64,000 nt of DNA. It comes from Dasypus novemcinctus. Its lineage: Eukaryota; Chordata; Mammalia; Cingulata; Dasypodidae. Both the position numbers and the translations under genes were made by a program. Positions 1 to 11,150 of the stretch are shown here, piece by piece. The stretch is taken from assembly GCF_030445035.2 (NCBI RefSeq), contig NC_080698.1:2363501-2427500 (forward strand), in the 5' to 3' direction. Each line of letters starts with the position of its first letter. Position 1 is the first letter of the stretch. The notes beneath the pieces were generated by a model. It made no database searches and had not been told where the DNA came from. It was given only the letters and a program-made list of their open reading frames with translations.

Positions 1-463
1 TAGATGGCTTGTTGGCAAAACTGGCCACAATTCTCTACCTCCCCTTACCCCTGAACCTTTGCAATGCAACTTTCCCAGCCCTCCACCTCCTGACATGTGC
101 TAGCCTTGTACTTGTTTCAGCCAACAGGCAGCAGAAGCGACAATGAGCCAGTCTTTCAGTAGACCCAGATAGGCCTGGCATGCTTCTGCTCATTCCCCTA
201 GGAGCCCGCCCACCCACCCACCACATCAAGAACTATGAGAGGTCACATGGCAGAGACAAGCCAACAGCCAACCAACCACCAGACACGTGACACCTGCCAG
301 CTGACCACAGACTCACGAGTGAGCTCCACCAAGAGCAGAAGAACCGTCCAGCTGAGCCCTGTCAAACTGCTGACTCACCAGACCATGAGCTAAATAAATG
401 GCTATTGTTTCAAGCCACCAAATGTTAGCATTGTTTGTTACACGGCAGTGGGTAACTGACATC
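1..463 (+). mobile_element. MaLR-like LTR, cut by the left window edge
   Basis: The sequence matches, segment by segment, the second copy at 36051-36537. Both open with TAGATGG followed by GCAAAAC a few bases later, and both end in a TTTCAAGCCACC- or TTTTAAGCCACTTAA-type block and a TAACTGAC/GACTAATAC terminus. That terminus, with AATAAATG just before it, is typical of old ERVL-MaLR (MLT1-type) LTRs. The first few bases of the LTR lie outside the window. No internal retroviral genes are attached. The subfamily name is uncertain. Confidence 0.65.
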
Positions 464-1094
464 GGCAGCAAGACTCCCATCTGCTCTAGGTTCATGGTGA
501 ATACTAGGAATCCTCTCTTTGCCCCAAACAGACAACTGCAAAGATGAAACAAAGGCAAGCCCCAGCCAAAGACACCAGAAGGGCATGCCCTCCCGAAAGA
601 GAGAATTTGGACTCACATCCACCACAAGAAAAGAACTCTTGCAAAGGAATTCTGCAAGATGAGAAAGCAAAACACAAGCAAGGCTAGACGGGGGGAGGTG
701 GCTGAGCAGTCTCCGTGCACAAATTTTTTTTTTTTGATTGCTATGTATTTTTTATTTTTTTATTTTTTTATTATTGTCTTTTTAAAATTTTATTAGAGAT
801 GAATATATCACACAAAATCCATGCACAAATCTTGTCCCTGGCTTCTCTGCAGAGGAATGGCCAGCTCAGCCCCAGAGTCTCTAGCCGAGGGCAAAAGCCC
901 CCCTCAGCTGGGCCAGGGCTGCAGGAGCCCCGGAGGAGGCAGCAGGGGAGCAGGGGCAGCCAAAGGCTGGCACAGGCAGGGCGGGGGTATCTGGGGGCTT
1001 CCAGACGCAGGCGTGGCAAGTCGGGGGGCGGAGGTGCTGGGGCCCCTGCGAGGCTGGGCTGGAGGCACCTGCCAGAAACGGGATCAGTGGATAG
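464..1094. other. Unique sequence, no gene seen
   Basis: An A-rich 460-700 segment is followed by a T-rich run at 722-790 and then GC-rich DNA from about 840. An open frame crosses 715-1143, but it starts in the T run with low-complexity phenylalanines and resembles no known family. I see no splice-framed exon or recognisable repeat. Confidence 0.5.
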
Positions 1095-1480
1095 TTGTTA
1101 CCAGTTAAATTCTGACCCGCTTCCCCTCAAAAAAGATGCGTGAAGCCTAATCCCCAGAACCGAAAGCTACAACATGATTTGGAAATGGGGTCATGATGGC
1201 TGAAATTGGGCAAATCTAAATGAGAGCATCCTGGGGTAGGACGGGCTCTTGATCCATCCTGGCTGGCGTCCTTATAAGCAGAGGGGCACAGAGAGGGTGC
1301 TCCTGCGGCCACTGGATGGCCAGCCACCGCCAGCGGCCGGGAGGGACTGGCAGCAGGTGTGCCCCTGCCTTCCTCCCCGCCTTGGACTTCCAGCCCAGAG
1401 CCGAGACCGCGCCCCTGTGTTTAAGCCGCCGGTTGGTGGCCGTTCGCCTTTGCTGGTCGCAGCATTCCTAGGAAACCGAG
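1095..1480 (+). mobile_element. MLT1-type LTR, degraded
   Basis: The order of landmarks follows the MLT1/MST LTR consensus on the plus strand: a GAAGCCTAATCCCCAG block, ATTTGGAAATGGGGTC, GTCCTTATAAG, CTTGGACTTCCAGCC, and a GTGTTTAAGCC block before the 3' end. The middle is GC-rich and diverged. It looks like a solo LTR with no internal sequence. TSDs are not visible. Confidence 0.7.
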
Positions 1481-2794
1481 GCAGCTCATTCCAGGCTGCT
1501 CCCGGCAGGAGTCGGGCTGTGCCCTCCAGCCCCGTGGGCACCAGGACAAGGCCACAGGGGCGTAAAGGGGTCCGGGCCCCGCAGGGTCTCCAGGGGCGGC
1601 GGCGGTCAGGCTGGATCTGACCCTCAGAAGACCGCTAGGGGCCCAGGCCACGGGCGCAGGGCTAGGCTGGAACGTGGGCTTGTCGCTCCCTGGTCAGGGC
1701 TCAGCCCTGCCCCCTCACCTGCCCCTGTGCTGCCCCAGGTGACAACTTGTCTTGCTGGTGACAAGTGCCTCCTGTCCTGGGGCCTCAGGGAAGTGGCCTC
1801 CGGAGCCCCTTCCCCAGCGCTGAGCTGAGGAGCCCACCACCCCATCGCAGGAGGATGTCCCCCGTCAGTGGGGGCTGAAGGGTGGCGCCGCTCGTCTGCA
1901 CAGCAGGACGGTGTGGAAACGGGGGAGGACGGAGGAACGGAGGGTCCAAAGAAACGTGGAGGCCAGGACTTCCCTAGGCAGGCAGGGCAAAGCACGGGCA
2001 GGGTCTCCTTGATGCAGGCCAACCGGGCAGGGCAAGGACCCCCCGCCTGCACCCCTCAGCGGGGACCCCTGGCCCTCACCTGGGACCCCTGCCCCTCAGC
2101 GGGGACCCCTGGCCCTCACCTGGGACTCCTGCCCCCTGCCAGGCTCCCACCAAGCTGCCAGCCAAGCTCCCGGAACGCTGTGTGCCACGCTTGGCCCAGA
2201 GCTAATCTTGGGCCGGTTCCAGGCCAACGCAGCTCTTTCTGCTTCTCCCTCCAAGATGCAAGACAGCGATTAAAAAAAACGGCAGGCGCTGGGCTGTGCG
2301 CGCCTGGTTAGCTCCCCTGATTAGCCCCGAAGGGCTCAGTCACTAGGACCCCAGGACCAGCTGTGCAGTGACGGTCAGCACTCCCGAGCCCTACCGCCCT
2401 GCTCCTCAAGGCCCCGTGAGGGTCAAGCTGGCAGGTCAAGGCCTGTCGGCCCGGAGCGGCCCCACAGCCTTCAGGAGCCTGCAGGGGACAGGTGAGCACG
2501 CGGTGCCCAGGCCGACGCTGGCAGGTGAGGCTGCCCTGGGGTGGCTCACATTCACGCCAAGTCCATCGCCACTTGGAACGAGGCTCTCCTCAGCACGGCC
2601 CAGGCCTCTCTGGGGGGACAAGGGGCCACCGGCACCTCCCGCAGGCAGCCGCTTCTGTCCTGGATCAGAAGTGCCCGGGCAGCAGGCCCCCCGGAGGCTG
2701 TCCCCCACAGCCAGCGCCTCCGCAGGCCCCCCCGAGAGGGGTGTCGGGGCGCTGGAGTGGACTAAACCGCGCCCCCAGCGTGGACGTGTTCTAG
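1481..2794. other. GC-rich unique DNA without a supported gene
   Basis: Open frames occur on both strands because stop codons are rare in this base composition. None shows a recognisable domain, a conserved motif or plausible splice borders. The only internal structure I can point to is the 40-bp tandem duplication listed separately. Confidence 0.5.
2051..2135. repeat. 40-bp tandem duplication
   Basis: Two adjacent copies of a 40-bp unit (2051-2090 and 2091-2130) contain CCCCTCAGCGGGGACCCC and GGCCCTCACCTGGGA. They differ at only two positions, and a short stub of a third copy follows. Such high identity suggests a recent duplication. Confidence 0.85.
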
Positions 2795-3080
2795 GGCCGC
2801 GTTCGGGGCCTTCTCTTGACAACGTTTCTTCAGTCAAGGGACAGCCCAAGGGGATCAGAACGGGTCCTAGTTGTCCCTGGAGGCCTTCTAGAAGGCCACG
2901 GGAAGAAGCCGGAAGCCACCAGAACCTGGAGGAGAAAGGCGGAGAGTCGCGCTGGCACCGCCTTGGGACAGGAAAGCGAGGGACCGAGGGCCGCGCGGCC
3001 AGCCCCACAGCCCCCGGGGACAGCGTCACCCTAGGAGGCCTCCAGCTCGGGCTTCCCCGCCTCAGCACTGTGAGCCAAGG
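2795..3080 (+). mobile_element. Degraded ERVL/MaLR-type LTR
   Basis: This GC-decayed copy appears to belong to the LTR group seen at 35117, 47380, 49695 and 29620. Landmarks are GGCCCAAG-like sequence, a GGGATCAGAACGGGTCCTAG block, AGAAGCCGGAAG and the CAGCCCCACAGC block. Both ends are blurred, so the limits are approximate. I rate it as probable only. Confidence 0.45.
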
Positions 3081-3865
3081 AGCGCTTTGCTTAGCCAGCC
3101 GGGTGCCTGGTGCTTGCTTCAGCAGGGAAGCAACACCCACGGGGTCCCACAGCCCCCGAGACGACGGCCCCAGGGCAGGCAGGTTGCTTTGAGCACCTAA
3201 AGGAGAGACGAGGTAAAGGGAAGGGGGCGCGGCCAAGGAGGAGTGCCCGCTGACGAGTCGCCCCCACCGGGCAGGAGTTAGACCCCGCTGAGGAAACGGG
3301 GAGACAGGGAGACAGGGAGACGGGGTAGGACACAGGCTCGGGCTAGCTTCAGGCGAGGTGGGAACTTTTACACCAACTCCCCGCAGCCCCCGGGTGAGAA
3401 CGCGGGGCGACTGGAGGAGGGGGCGCAAGGCTCCGGGGCCCTGGAATGTCCACCTTCCACATAGGTGGTCACAGGGTCTTCAGTGGCCAGAGGAAGCTTC
3501 CGGAAAAGAAATGCGGGCCAAATACCCTGCAGGGATGAGAGCCGGGTGCAGGCAGGGCCCCCCAGGGTCTACACAGGCCCCGAATTGCGAATCCCATCCC
3601 ACTCGGAGCCGAGGATAAGTAGCATGGGTATACCCCTGGGAGCCTGAACCTACTGCCAGGTAAGGGGCATAGTTTGTGTCCGTTTCTCTGGTGAGGAAAT
3701 GGAGGGTGCGGGATGTCACGTGACGTGTGCACTAATATACAACTACTATGTGGCTCAAACCCTCTGACCCCAAATTCCAAACATTTGCTTCTCGGGCACT
3801 TGGCCAGGAGGAGGACACTGCACACGAGAGGATGGGGCACAGGGCCACTGAGCAGACCCACACTA
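3081..3865. other. GC-rich unique DNA, no gene seen
   Basis: Around 3298-3324 a short GGGAGACAG unit repeats three times. A long minus-strand open frame (2436-3428) runs into this stretch, but its translation is proline, serine and arginine-rich low complexity without any known domain. Otherwise featureless. Confidence 0.45.
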
Positions 3866-4055
3866 GCATTTATGCAGCACTTACTAACTGCCTGGCCTGG
3901 CTCTAGGTGCTTCGTTGACCTCCCTCGTTTAATCTTTGTGCTAACCCCCTGAGGTGGCTGCTATTGTTCCCCTTCATTCTACAGATGCAGAAACAGAGGC
4001 ACAGAAAGGTTAAGACACTTGCCTAAGGCCATGCAGCCAGGAAGGGACCCACCTG
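3866..4055 (-). mobile_element. MIR SINE
   Basis: Read on the plus strand this is the reverse complement of MIR. It shows GCACTTACTAACTGCC, a CTAGGTGCTTCGTT block, CTGAGGTGGCTGCTATT, and then GAGGCACAGAAAGGTTAAG and ACTTGCCTAAGGCCA, which match the MIR core. It is an ancient tRNA-derived SINE shared by all mammals. Confidence 0.85.
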
Positions 4056-4785
4056 GAGGGTGCCCAGGCAGTCTGGGCCCACAGCCCTTGTTTGCAAGAC
4101 TCCCCCATGTCTCCAGCTTCCCGTGGTTTTCTCACAGTTGCACCTGCGTGGAGGCTGCTGGTCTCTCCTCAGCTAAAACACAGTTCCCAGTTCTTGAGCT
4201 CGGCAAAGAAGCCAGGGCCAGGCGGGGAAGGAGCCAGTAACTCCAAAGCCAGCTGGCTGCCCGCCTCAGCACGCACAGCCAGGCTGGCTCTGGGGTCCAC
4301 ACTGCTGGTTTCCCCACTCAGTCATCTCGCCTGGATTTTGAGGGGCAGCACGTACCAGACACTGTGCAAGGCATGGGGGCTACCTGGGGCGGAAAGCCGG
4401 CCCGCTGCCCGTCCTCGTGGCGTTTGCACTCAGCGGGGTCCCTGGGCAGGTTACCCAACGTCCCTGGGTAACCCACCTGTCACCTGGGGCCGTACAGCTG
4501 GCGCCGTTAACTGAGCCCGAGTGTGTGCCGTGCCCGGCGTGCGGAGGGACTCTCCAAATGCCGGTTCTCCAGCCTTCCGGCGTTTTTCTTGGCTGGCCCC
4601 TCTTCTCGTTGCCCTCTCTTGAGTCTGACCTTCCTGCTCTTTGGTCAAAAAGTCAACAGATATAGAGATACTTATTCCAATGTCACGTCATTCATAGGAG
4701 AAAGGACCCTCAAACTAAAAGCCGGCCGCATATTTTTTCCTCGGTTGAGTCTTGCCCGTGAATCACAGAATCCAGGCTGTGCCCA
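4056..4785. other. Unique DNA with a possible L2/MIR scrap
   Basis: At about 4340-4375, ACCAGACACTGTGCAAGGCA resembles the widespread TGTGCCAGGCACTGTGCTAGG motif of L2/MIR 3' ends. The rest is unassigned. I see no gene. Confidence 0.4.
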
Positions 4786-4789
4786 ACAC

Positions 4790-5112
4790 GGCTCTAGACT
4801 TGTGCTGTCCAAGATGGCAGCCGCTCTCCACACGTGGCCCCTGAGCTCGTGAAATGTGGCTGAGACAGCAGGTGTAAAACACACACCAGACTTCGAAGAC
4901 TTTGTATGAAAATAGAGAATTAAAATATCTCTAATAATTTTCTATTGATTGCCTGCTGAAATTGTATTTTGGACCTACTGGGTTAAATAAAATACATTCT
5001 TAATATTAATTTTTCCTGTTGTTTTTTTTAAACTATTTTAAAGGTGGCTACTAGAGAATTGAAACTTACGTATGTGGCTTGCATTTTATTTCTATATGAT
5101 AGCTCTAGAATT
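4790..5112 (+). mobile_element. Old nonautonomous hAT-type DNA transposon
   Basis: The sequence has a TGCTGTCCAAGATGGCAGCC start, a GAAATGTGGCTGAGAC block, CAGACTTCGAAGACTT, a GGGTTAAATAAAATA block and ATGTGGCTTGCATTTTATTT near the end. I recognise this order from a common mammalian MER-type hAT element whose ends read as imperfect inverted repeats around GTGGCTA. A palindromic relative lies at 32908-33092. It has no transposase. Confidence 0.65.
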
Positions 5113-5239
5113 TCCTAAAAAGTGATTGATTTCTTATTCCACAAAACTGACTGCTCCCCTAGCCTTCTCCAACTCAGTAAGTGGCACCATCACTCACTCA
5201 TTGCTCAGAAGCACACTTTCTCTCTCAGGCCATCACAGC

Positions 5240-7265
5240 TTAGCCAAAAGCCAAGGACAAATGAAGAAAGCCTCCAACATGAAAGAAAGAGGCCAAAACA
5301 GACATAAAGGAAACAAGATGAAGCAGAGAAAATGCAAGAAGTAAAGAAAAGGTTTGGTAAACTGCAATTAATGTCCTCAAACACATGAGGGAAGATATTG
5401 TATCTACAAAATAACATTACACTGTGGAAAAGGAGCAAACAGCCAATAGGAGCTCCTAGGAATTAAAAATCTGGCAGTCAAAATTTAAAATTCCATATAG
5501 AAGGAATGTAAGAAAGTAAAATGAGGCAAGCAGATGTGTCTCAAGATGTGGCCTCCTGTCTACCATATAGGAGGTCCAGGGTTCGATTCCTGGGGCCTCC
5601 TGGTGAAGGCGAGCTGGCCTGCATGGTAAGCGGGCCTGAGCAGAGAGCTGGCCCACGCAGAGTGCTGGCCTGTGCAGAAGTGCTGGTGTGCACAGGAGTA
5701 CTGGCCTGTATAAGAATGCTGACGCATGCAGGAGAGCTGGTGCAGCAAGAAGACACAACGTAAAGAAAAACAAAGGAGAGATAATAAGAGACACAGCAGA
5801 CCAGGTAGCTGAGGTGGCACAAGAGATTGAGCACCTCTCTCTCACTCCAGAAGCTCCCAGGATCAGTTCCTGGTGCCACCTAAAGAGAAGACAAGCGGAC
5901 ACAGAAGAACACATAGTGAATGGGCACAGAGAGCAGACAGCAAGTGCAAACAGTGAGATGGGGGGATAAATAAATAAAAATCTAAAAAGAAAAAGTAAAA
6001 TGAGAAGGCAAAGAAACAGATGACAGAAGAGAAAGGAGATCAGATGAAGCGTTCTACTGTGGGTTGTAAACTCTCCTGGCCGTGGCTCATGGTAAGACGT
6101 GCATCTCAAATTGTGTTGCAACCCAGTACACACACAGCCCCTACACAATGCCTATGCTCACAACATGATACGCAGACTGAAACTGTCTCTTTTATTCCAT
6201 TCTATTATAATCCATTTTTAAAATTCTGGTTACAATCTGCTAAATTGGTTTGCTGAGTTCCTAACGGAAGACAACCTACAATGTGTAAACTCTGGACTAA
6301 GACAAACGTCATCTGACAAATAGGAGATCCAGAAGAAAGAAGAAAAGGGAAGAAATTAGCAAAGAATGCCTACAAGAAAATGTCTAAGAATCAAGGGCCC
6401 ATATCTCTACATTGGAAGATTCCACTGTGGACCTCGGAGAATGAATGAAAAAGACCAGTGTACTTCATCATGAAATATCAGGACGGCAGGCATAAAGATC
6501 TTCTAAAAAATTCCAGAAAGATAAAGGAAGAAAAAGAAAAGAAAGGTCACATACAAAGAATGCAGTAAATGGTATCAGACATTTCAAAAGCAATCCTAAA
6601 TGCTGGAAAGCAATGGAGTTACATCTCAGTTCTGAGGTGAAACTATTTTATATCCATCCAAACAATCTGTCAGGTATGAAGATAAAATGAAAACATGTTC
6701 AGACACAGAGTGACTCAAAAGCCTTCCCCCTCCCTCCCCTGCATTCTTTCTTAGGAAGCTACTGGAAGGTGTGTTTCAGCAAAAGAAAAACATAAGCCCA
6801 GAATGAAAAGCAGCAGGAGATAAATCAGAGGAGCCAATACAAGAAACACCAGGGTAACTCTCTGAACCAGCCCTAGGAAGAAACCGGAACAGATGGGCCG
6901 GAAAGAAGAGGGCGACAAAATGGAGATCTTGAGTGAGAGTGAAAGGGTGATACAGATAAAACTAAGCAAAGGGGGAAATAGAAGCATTTTTTCAAGAACA
7001 GAAATGTAATCGTACAACCCTACTTGAGTCAGTGGTGAGTAATATTTTCATAGTGCAAATAGTGTTAAAGTTGTGATAAAACTATATTGATAATGATGGG
7101 AAGGGACGGTGTAGGTGGTGATGGAATGTTAAATCTTCAACTCTCAGAAGAGAAATAAAAAAATAGCATATAAATTGACACATCAAGAAATAATGGCACA
7201 TTGCATGTTATTTAAGGAGGAAAAAAAAAGCTAGGAGTTGAAAATGGTAGCTTTTGAGTATTTGA
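5240..7265 (+). mobile_element. HAL1/L1M-like LINE fossil, split by a SINE
   Basis: The plus strand is purine-rich and resembles the 3' half of old L1/HAL1 ORF1. Examples are an AAAGGTCACATACAAAGAATG block, TGCTGGAAAGCAATGGAG, ACTATTTTATATCC and then CAGACACAGAGTGACTCA and TTCTTAGGAAGCTACTGG. All frames are interrupted by stops. The SINE at 5526-5991 lies inside it, flanked by a 13-bp duplication of this element. Limits are approximate. Confidence 0.6.
5526..5991 (+). mobile_element. DAS-type SINE, composite (two tRNA-like heads)
   Basis: The head reads GCAAGCAGATGTGTCTCAAG, with a B box GGTTCGATTCC near 5580. The DAS body with repeated GCTGG units follows. A second tRNA-like head begins near 5800, with its own GGATCAGTTCC at about 5860, before the GACACAGAAGAACAC block and a TAAATAAATAAAAA tail. 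A perfect 13-bp duplication AAAGTAAAATGAG flanks it (5513-5525 and 5992-6004), proving a single retroposition event. The family derives from a tRNA and is transcribed by RNA polymerase III. Confidence 0.92.
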
Positions 7266-7519
7266 GGATAGGTAAGAGGGGCCATGGAGGAATTCCTATT
7301 TTATATTTTAAGCCTTATAGTCCTATTTGATTTTTTGTCATCCATAGGCAGAATTTAATTTGTTAGAAATATCAGTTAATTGCTTTAAAAAGAAGAGCAA
7401 AAGAAAAGTGGGAAATATTTTCCTCAAGTTCTTCAAACTATTGATCCAGTGGGAATGAATAAGTGCATCTTTCTTTATGTAAAACCTTCATTATCAGGAA
7501 ATAAACCTCTCCCTACACC

Positions 7520-7944
7520 TTTTTTTTTTTTAAGATTTATTTATTTATTCATTTCTCTCCCCTTCCCCACCCCCCTCCCCACCCCGGTTGTCTGTTCTCT
7601 CTATTTGTTGCGTCTTTCTTCCTTGTCTGCTTCTATTATTGTCAGCGGCACAGGAATCTGTGTCTCTTTTTGTTGCATCATCTTGTTGTGTCAGCTCTCC
7701 ATGTGCAGCACCATTCCTGGGCAGGCTGCACTTTGTTTCACGCTGGGCGGCTCTCCTTACGGGGCACACTCCTTGCGCGTGGGGCTCCCCTACGCGGGGG
7801 ACACCCCTGGGTGGCAGGGCACTGCTTGCGTGCATCAGCACTGCACATGGGCCAGCTCCACACGGGTCAAGGAGGCCCGGGGTTTGAACCGTGGACCTCC
7901 CATGTGGTAGACAGACGCCCTAACCACTGGGCCAAGTCCACCAC
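7520..7944 (-). mobile_element. DAS-type SINE (long form)
   Basis: It runs on the minus strand, so the plus strand starts with a T run followed by AAGATTTATTTATTT and ends with the complement of the head, ACTGGGCCAAGTCC. The B-box complement GGTTTGAACC lies near 7885. Flanking copies of CTCCCTACACC (7509-7519) and CTCCCTACATC (7945-7955) form a TSD with one mismatch. An open frame crosses it in several phases but is not coding. Confidence 0.92.
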
Positions 7945-7955
7945 CTCCCTACATC

Positions 7956-8864
7956 TTTTACATAAATACTGAACAGATACTTAAGAGTGCTTTTCCAAGA
8001 GCTGCTACATGGACTGTCAGATCAGGTCACCTGCTGCCATGCGTGAATTGCTTAGATGCTCTCCAGGCATTTGTGCTTTTTGAAAAACTTGCCCCAGTGA
8101 CGCTGATGCCTACGGATGATCAAGAATCATCTTCTAAGGGCTGAGAGAACAAGCCTGAGCTCTAATCCTGGACACGCTACATTTAACCTCTTAGCATGTG
8201 TGTCACTGGAACGTGAGTGGGGAGGGCGGTGGTGAGACAAAAGAGCATAAGGATGACTCTGGAGAACTCCCCACCTAAAATGAGGGGCCGCTCCTCATTC
8301 CGGTCAATTGCATCGGAGAAGTAGTGAAGCATCCAGTGTCAAACCAAGACTTTCTCCTTCAAACAACCAGTAGAAGCATGGAAAGGGAAGTAACTTTATC
8401 CATCAATGACGATATCAAGTATCGTCAAAGTTGAAGCTACAATCACCACGTTGGCCAGACTCTGGGGCCTTTGATCTCCTTTCATGCCCAAGCCGTGTTC
8501 CTGCTGCGGGATTTCTCTGGCTGCTTCTGATCCAGCTGAGCTCGAGGACCTCCTTGCTCCATCCAGGCTGGAGGCCACACTGGGCTGAGGTTTTCTACCT
8601 CTTCCCGCCTTCTCCATCTCTTTATTTTCACTGTTTCCTTCCTTCACCTCTGGGCCCCTCCACACAGCCCTCACAGGGTCCAATATCTTCCCATCATCCT
8701 TTCCCCAAAAGAAGAGGAAAGCCAATTTTCCAGCCAGGAGAACGGAGCCCAGGGCCCCTGTCACCTCCTCATGAAACAGACGGGCTCTTCAGGGCACACA
8801 GTAACCTTCCAAGGCCACAAGGGCAGATGGGCGGCTGTGAAGTGTGTTCACTCATTTATTTGTC
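7956..8864. other. Unique DNA, no gene seen
   Basis: Mixed composition. A weak MIR-like block may lie near 8140-8200 (GAGCTCTAATCCTGGACACG). Frames on both strands around 8396-8880 show no recognisable domain. I find no exon that I can support. Confidence 0.45.
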
Positions 8865-9310
8865 CTCTGGGCACGATTAGAGATGGAGCAGTGAGAAGGC
8901 AAGCCCTCCAAAAACAGAAAAGGAGTAAATTATCACCTGACAGTGACAAGTGGCATGATACAAAACCGAGCAGGGGTGGGAGCGGAGAGAGCCCGGGGAG
9001 GTGTTTGGGACAGCGTGGCAAGGGAAGGCCTTATGGGAAGGTGGTGTTTGAGCACAGAGTTGAGTTAAGTACACCATGCAGATATCTGGGGGGAAAACAT
9101 TCCAGGTAGAAGACAAAAGGTCCTGAAGGAGGAGAACCTGGTATATTTGAAAAACAACAGATAGCCAGAGTGGCTGGAGTAGAGGGAATGAGGGGAGGCT
9201 TTGGAGGTGGAGGCAGAGCGGAGGTAAGGAGCCAGATCAGAAGCAAAATTAAGGACTGCCGCTAAGAAGCTGCTGAGCAGGAGAGTGGCATGGTCAGGGC
9301 TTAGAGAAGA
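8865..9310 (+). mobile_element. L2-type LINE fragment
   Basis: The order of landmarks follows a common ancient repeat I associate with L2: GGAAGGCCTTATGGGAAGG, a GATATCTGGGGGGAAAACATTCCAGG block, AAAGGTCCTGAAGG, GAGTGGCTGGAGTAGAGGG, and a GAGAGTGGCATGGTCAGG end. The same landmarks recur at 27262-27700 and 34785-35740. It carries no coding capacity. Confidence 0.6.
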
Positions 9311-10629
9311 ATTAGAAGCAGTTGTCTCGACTTCTGCTCGGTGCTATTTACAGAATTCCATGCTGCCTCCTTTTCCATCAGGGCCACTAGTACAGATGCA
9401 CAGGTTGTGCACTGCCCAACTGCAGGCAATGGTGCCTCTGGAATTGCAAAGTATGGTGGCCCCTTTTCCGACAACCCCTGGACGCCTGTTTAGACCTGAT
9501 CTCATCAAGCCGTGCATGAAGGAAGCCAAGGACTTCTGACTCCAGACCTCCCTAGGCAGAGCCTCACACCCTTCACTCCCCAGGCTGAAGACAAGCTGAG
9601 TCCAGGAGCTACACCTTGACAGAGAACCTGAGGCTGGGGACCCTCCTTCTGATCTACAAATCCCCTTGGCCATCATGTAGGTGATGGAAGCTGGAGGAGG
9701 ACCTGAGGAGGGCATGAGCCCAGGCACCTCCACCAAGGATGAACGTGTGAAATGCTGGGACGGGACACTGCACCGGGCAGAGAAGCCACCAGCTTCCATC
9801 CCTCCTCATCTGGCATCTGCCCTGCCAAGAATGGGTGTGGAAGAGCGGCGGAGACCCCTGACGCTGCCGACAGCAACTCCTGCTGTCATTGCTGCTCTGG
9901 TTTACACACTCAGGCGAGTAGTCAGTCAAGGTACACATCAGCAAAGGACTACCTTCTCCTTCTCGGGTCCCCGAAACCTCACCCTGAGTCCCTCCACACC
10001 ACCTGCTTTGCCCCACGTGCCTGCACTTTCCGATCAGGCCTTTGACCACGTGCCAAATGCAACTCAAAATCTGGCTCATTTCGAATCAACCCAGGAAACA
10101 GGCGAGGAGACGGCAGCTTGAGCAGATGGCTTATCCGCAGTGATGGCTCAGCACCTCTAGCACAGCCTGTTTGGGGGGATGTTTGTCTCCACATCATTGG
10201 GGTTTGGGCCTGGGATTGCTGTGAAGAGCTTGCATCTCACAGCAAGCTAATAAAGCTCTTGAACGAGGAGGTGTTACTTTCACAAAAGTATTTTTAGAAG
10301 GCAAGCAGCTAATCAGACATGCCAGCTAATTAGCTGAGCCATGGAAGGAGCAACATATAAACATCTTGCGAGGAGAGCCAGCAGAGAGAAATCCTGCTCA
10401 TGCCCCAGCTCTTTCTGCAGGGGCAGCGCAGTAGACCAAGATGCATCCCCTCTCAAGTCACTAGGGCACAGGGTTTGGTAACTGTCCCTCTACCCCTCAC
10501 CCATGCAGAGATGTCTTTAGAACGCTCTTCTTTGTCCAGCTGGACAGGTGCACACATCTTTGCTCAATCTTAAGACCTCCAGGGAAGCCTACTTACAAAT
10601 GTGGTCTGCAACCTACTTCCCCTTTTAGG
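9311..10629. other. Unique DNA with a possible conserved island
   Basis: No gene or strong repeat is visible. From 10205 to 10345 the sequence becomes AT-rich and well ordered, with CAAGCTAATAAAGCTC and CAGCTAATTAGCTGAGCC. These look like homeodomain-type sites in a regulatory element, described in the findings. Frames at 9344-10121 on both strands have no known domain. Confidence 0.4.
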
Positions 10630-11150
10630 TATCTGTTGATGTGAGCAAATTACCCAAAAACTCGGTGGCTTGAAACACCACTTTATTATGATCTCATGAT
10701 TCTGAGGGTTGATGAGCTCGCCTGGGCAGCTCTCACTTGGTGTCTTATCACGTGGCTGCCGTGATATCACGGTTGGAGCTGGAGCTGCCCGAAGGCCCCA
10801 CAGGGCTGGATGTCCAAGACGTTTACTCACAGGCTGGCAGTGGATGAGACTGTTGGCTGGGAGCTCAACTGGGGCACCTACAATTCTCCTTTCCATGTGG
10901 CTTGGTCTTTTCACAGCATGGAGGCTGATTCCAAGAAGGAGCATCCCAAAAGACCCAGGTGGAAGCTGCTGGACTTCTTAGCACCCAGCTCAGATCCTCA
11001 TTGCCTCATGCCTCAATGGTGGCCAGTAGCTGCCTGCATCGCACTACCCTAAGCCCCACACAGATTATGCCAGGGGAGTCTTCTGCTGGGCCTAACAGTG
11101 GCAGAATGGAACCTGGACAGGGAACCCAACAAGGTCCATCCCTACTCCCC
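10630..11150 (-). mobile_element. MLT1-like LTR, diverged
   Basis: On the plus strand it reads as the complement of a MaLR LTR. It has CAAATTACCCAAAAACTCGG, TGGCTTGAAACACCACTTTA, TTATGATCTCATGATTCTG, then GCATGGAGGCTGATTCCAAG and GGAGCATCCCAAAAGACCCAG with GGAAGCTGCTGG. These follow the usual MLT1 order. No internal retroviral sequence is attached. Borders are approximate. Confidence 0.65.

Noticed and set aside
2436..3428. 330-codon minus-strand open frame
   Set aside because: It overlaps a 274-codon frame on the other strand, lies in GC-rich DNA and partly in a degraded LTR, and its translation is proline, serine and arginine-rich with no domain.
5526..5620. tRNA gene
   Set aside because: The A- and B-box-like region is the head of a DAS SINE: it lacks a proper cloverleaf and is followed by the SINE body, A tail and target duplication. 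The same holds for 30556 and 42015.
7449..7972. 150-codon cysteine- and leucine-rich plus-strand frames, repeated at 20899, 23171, 37777, 42050 and 52671
   Set aside because: The same peptide-like strings recur because each is the antisense of a DAS SINE, so they do not form a gene family.
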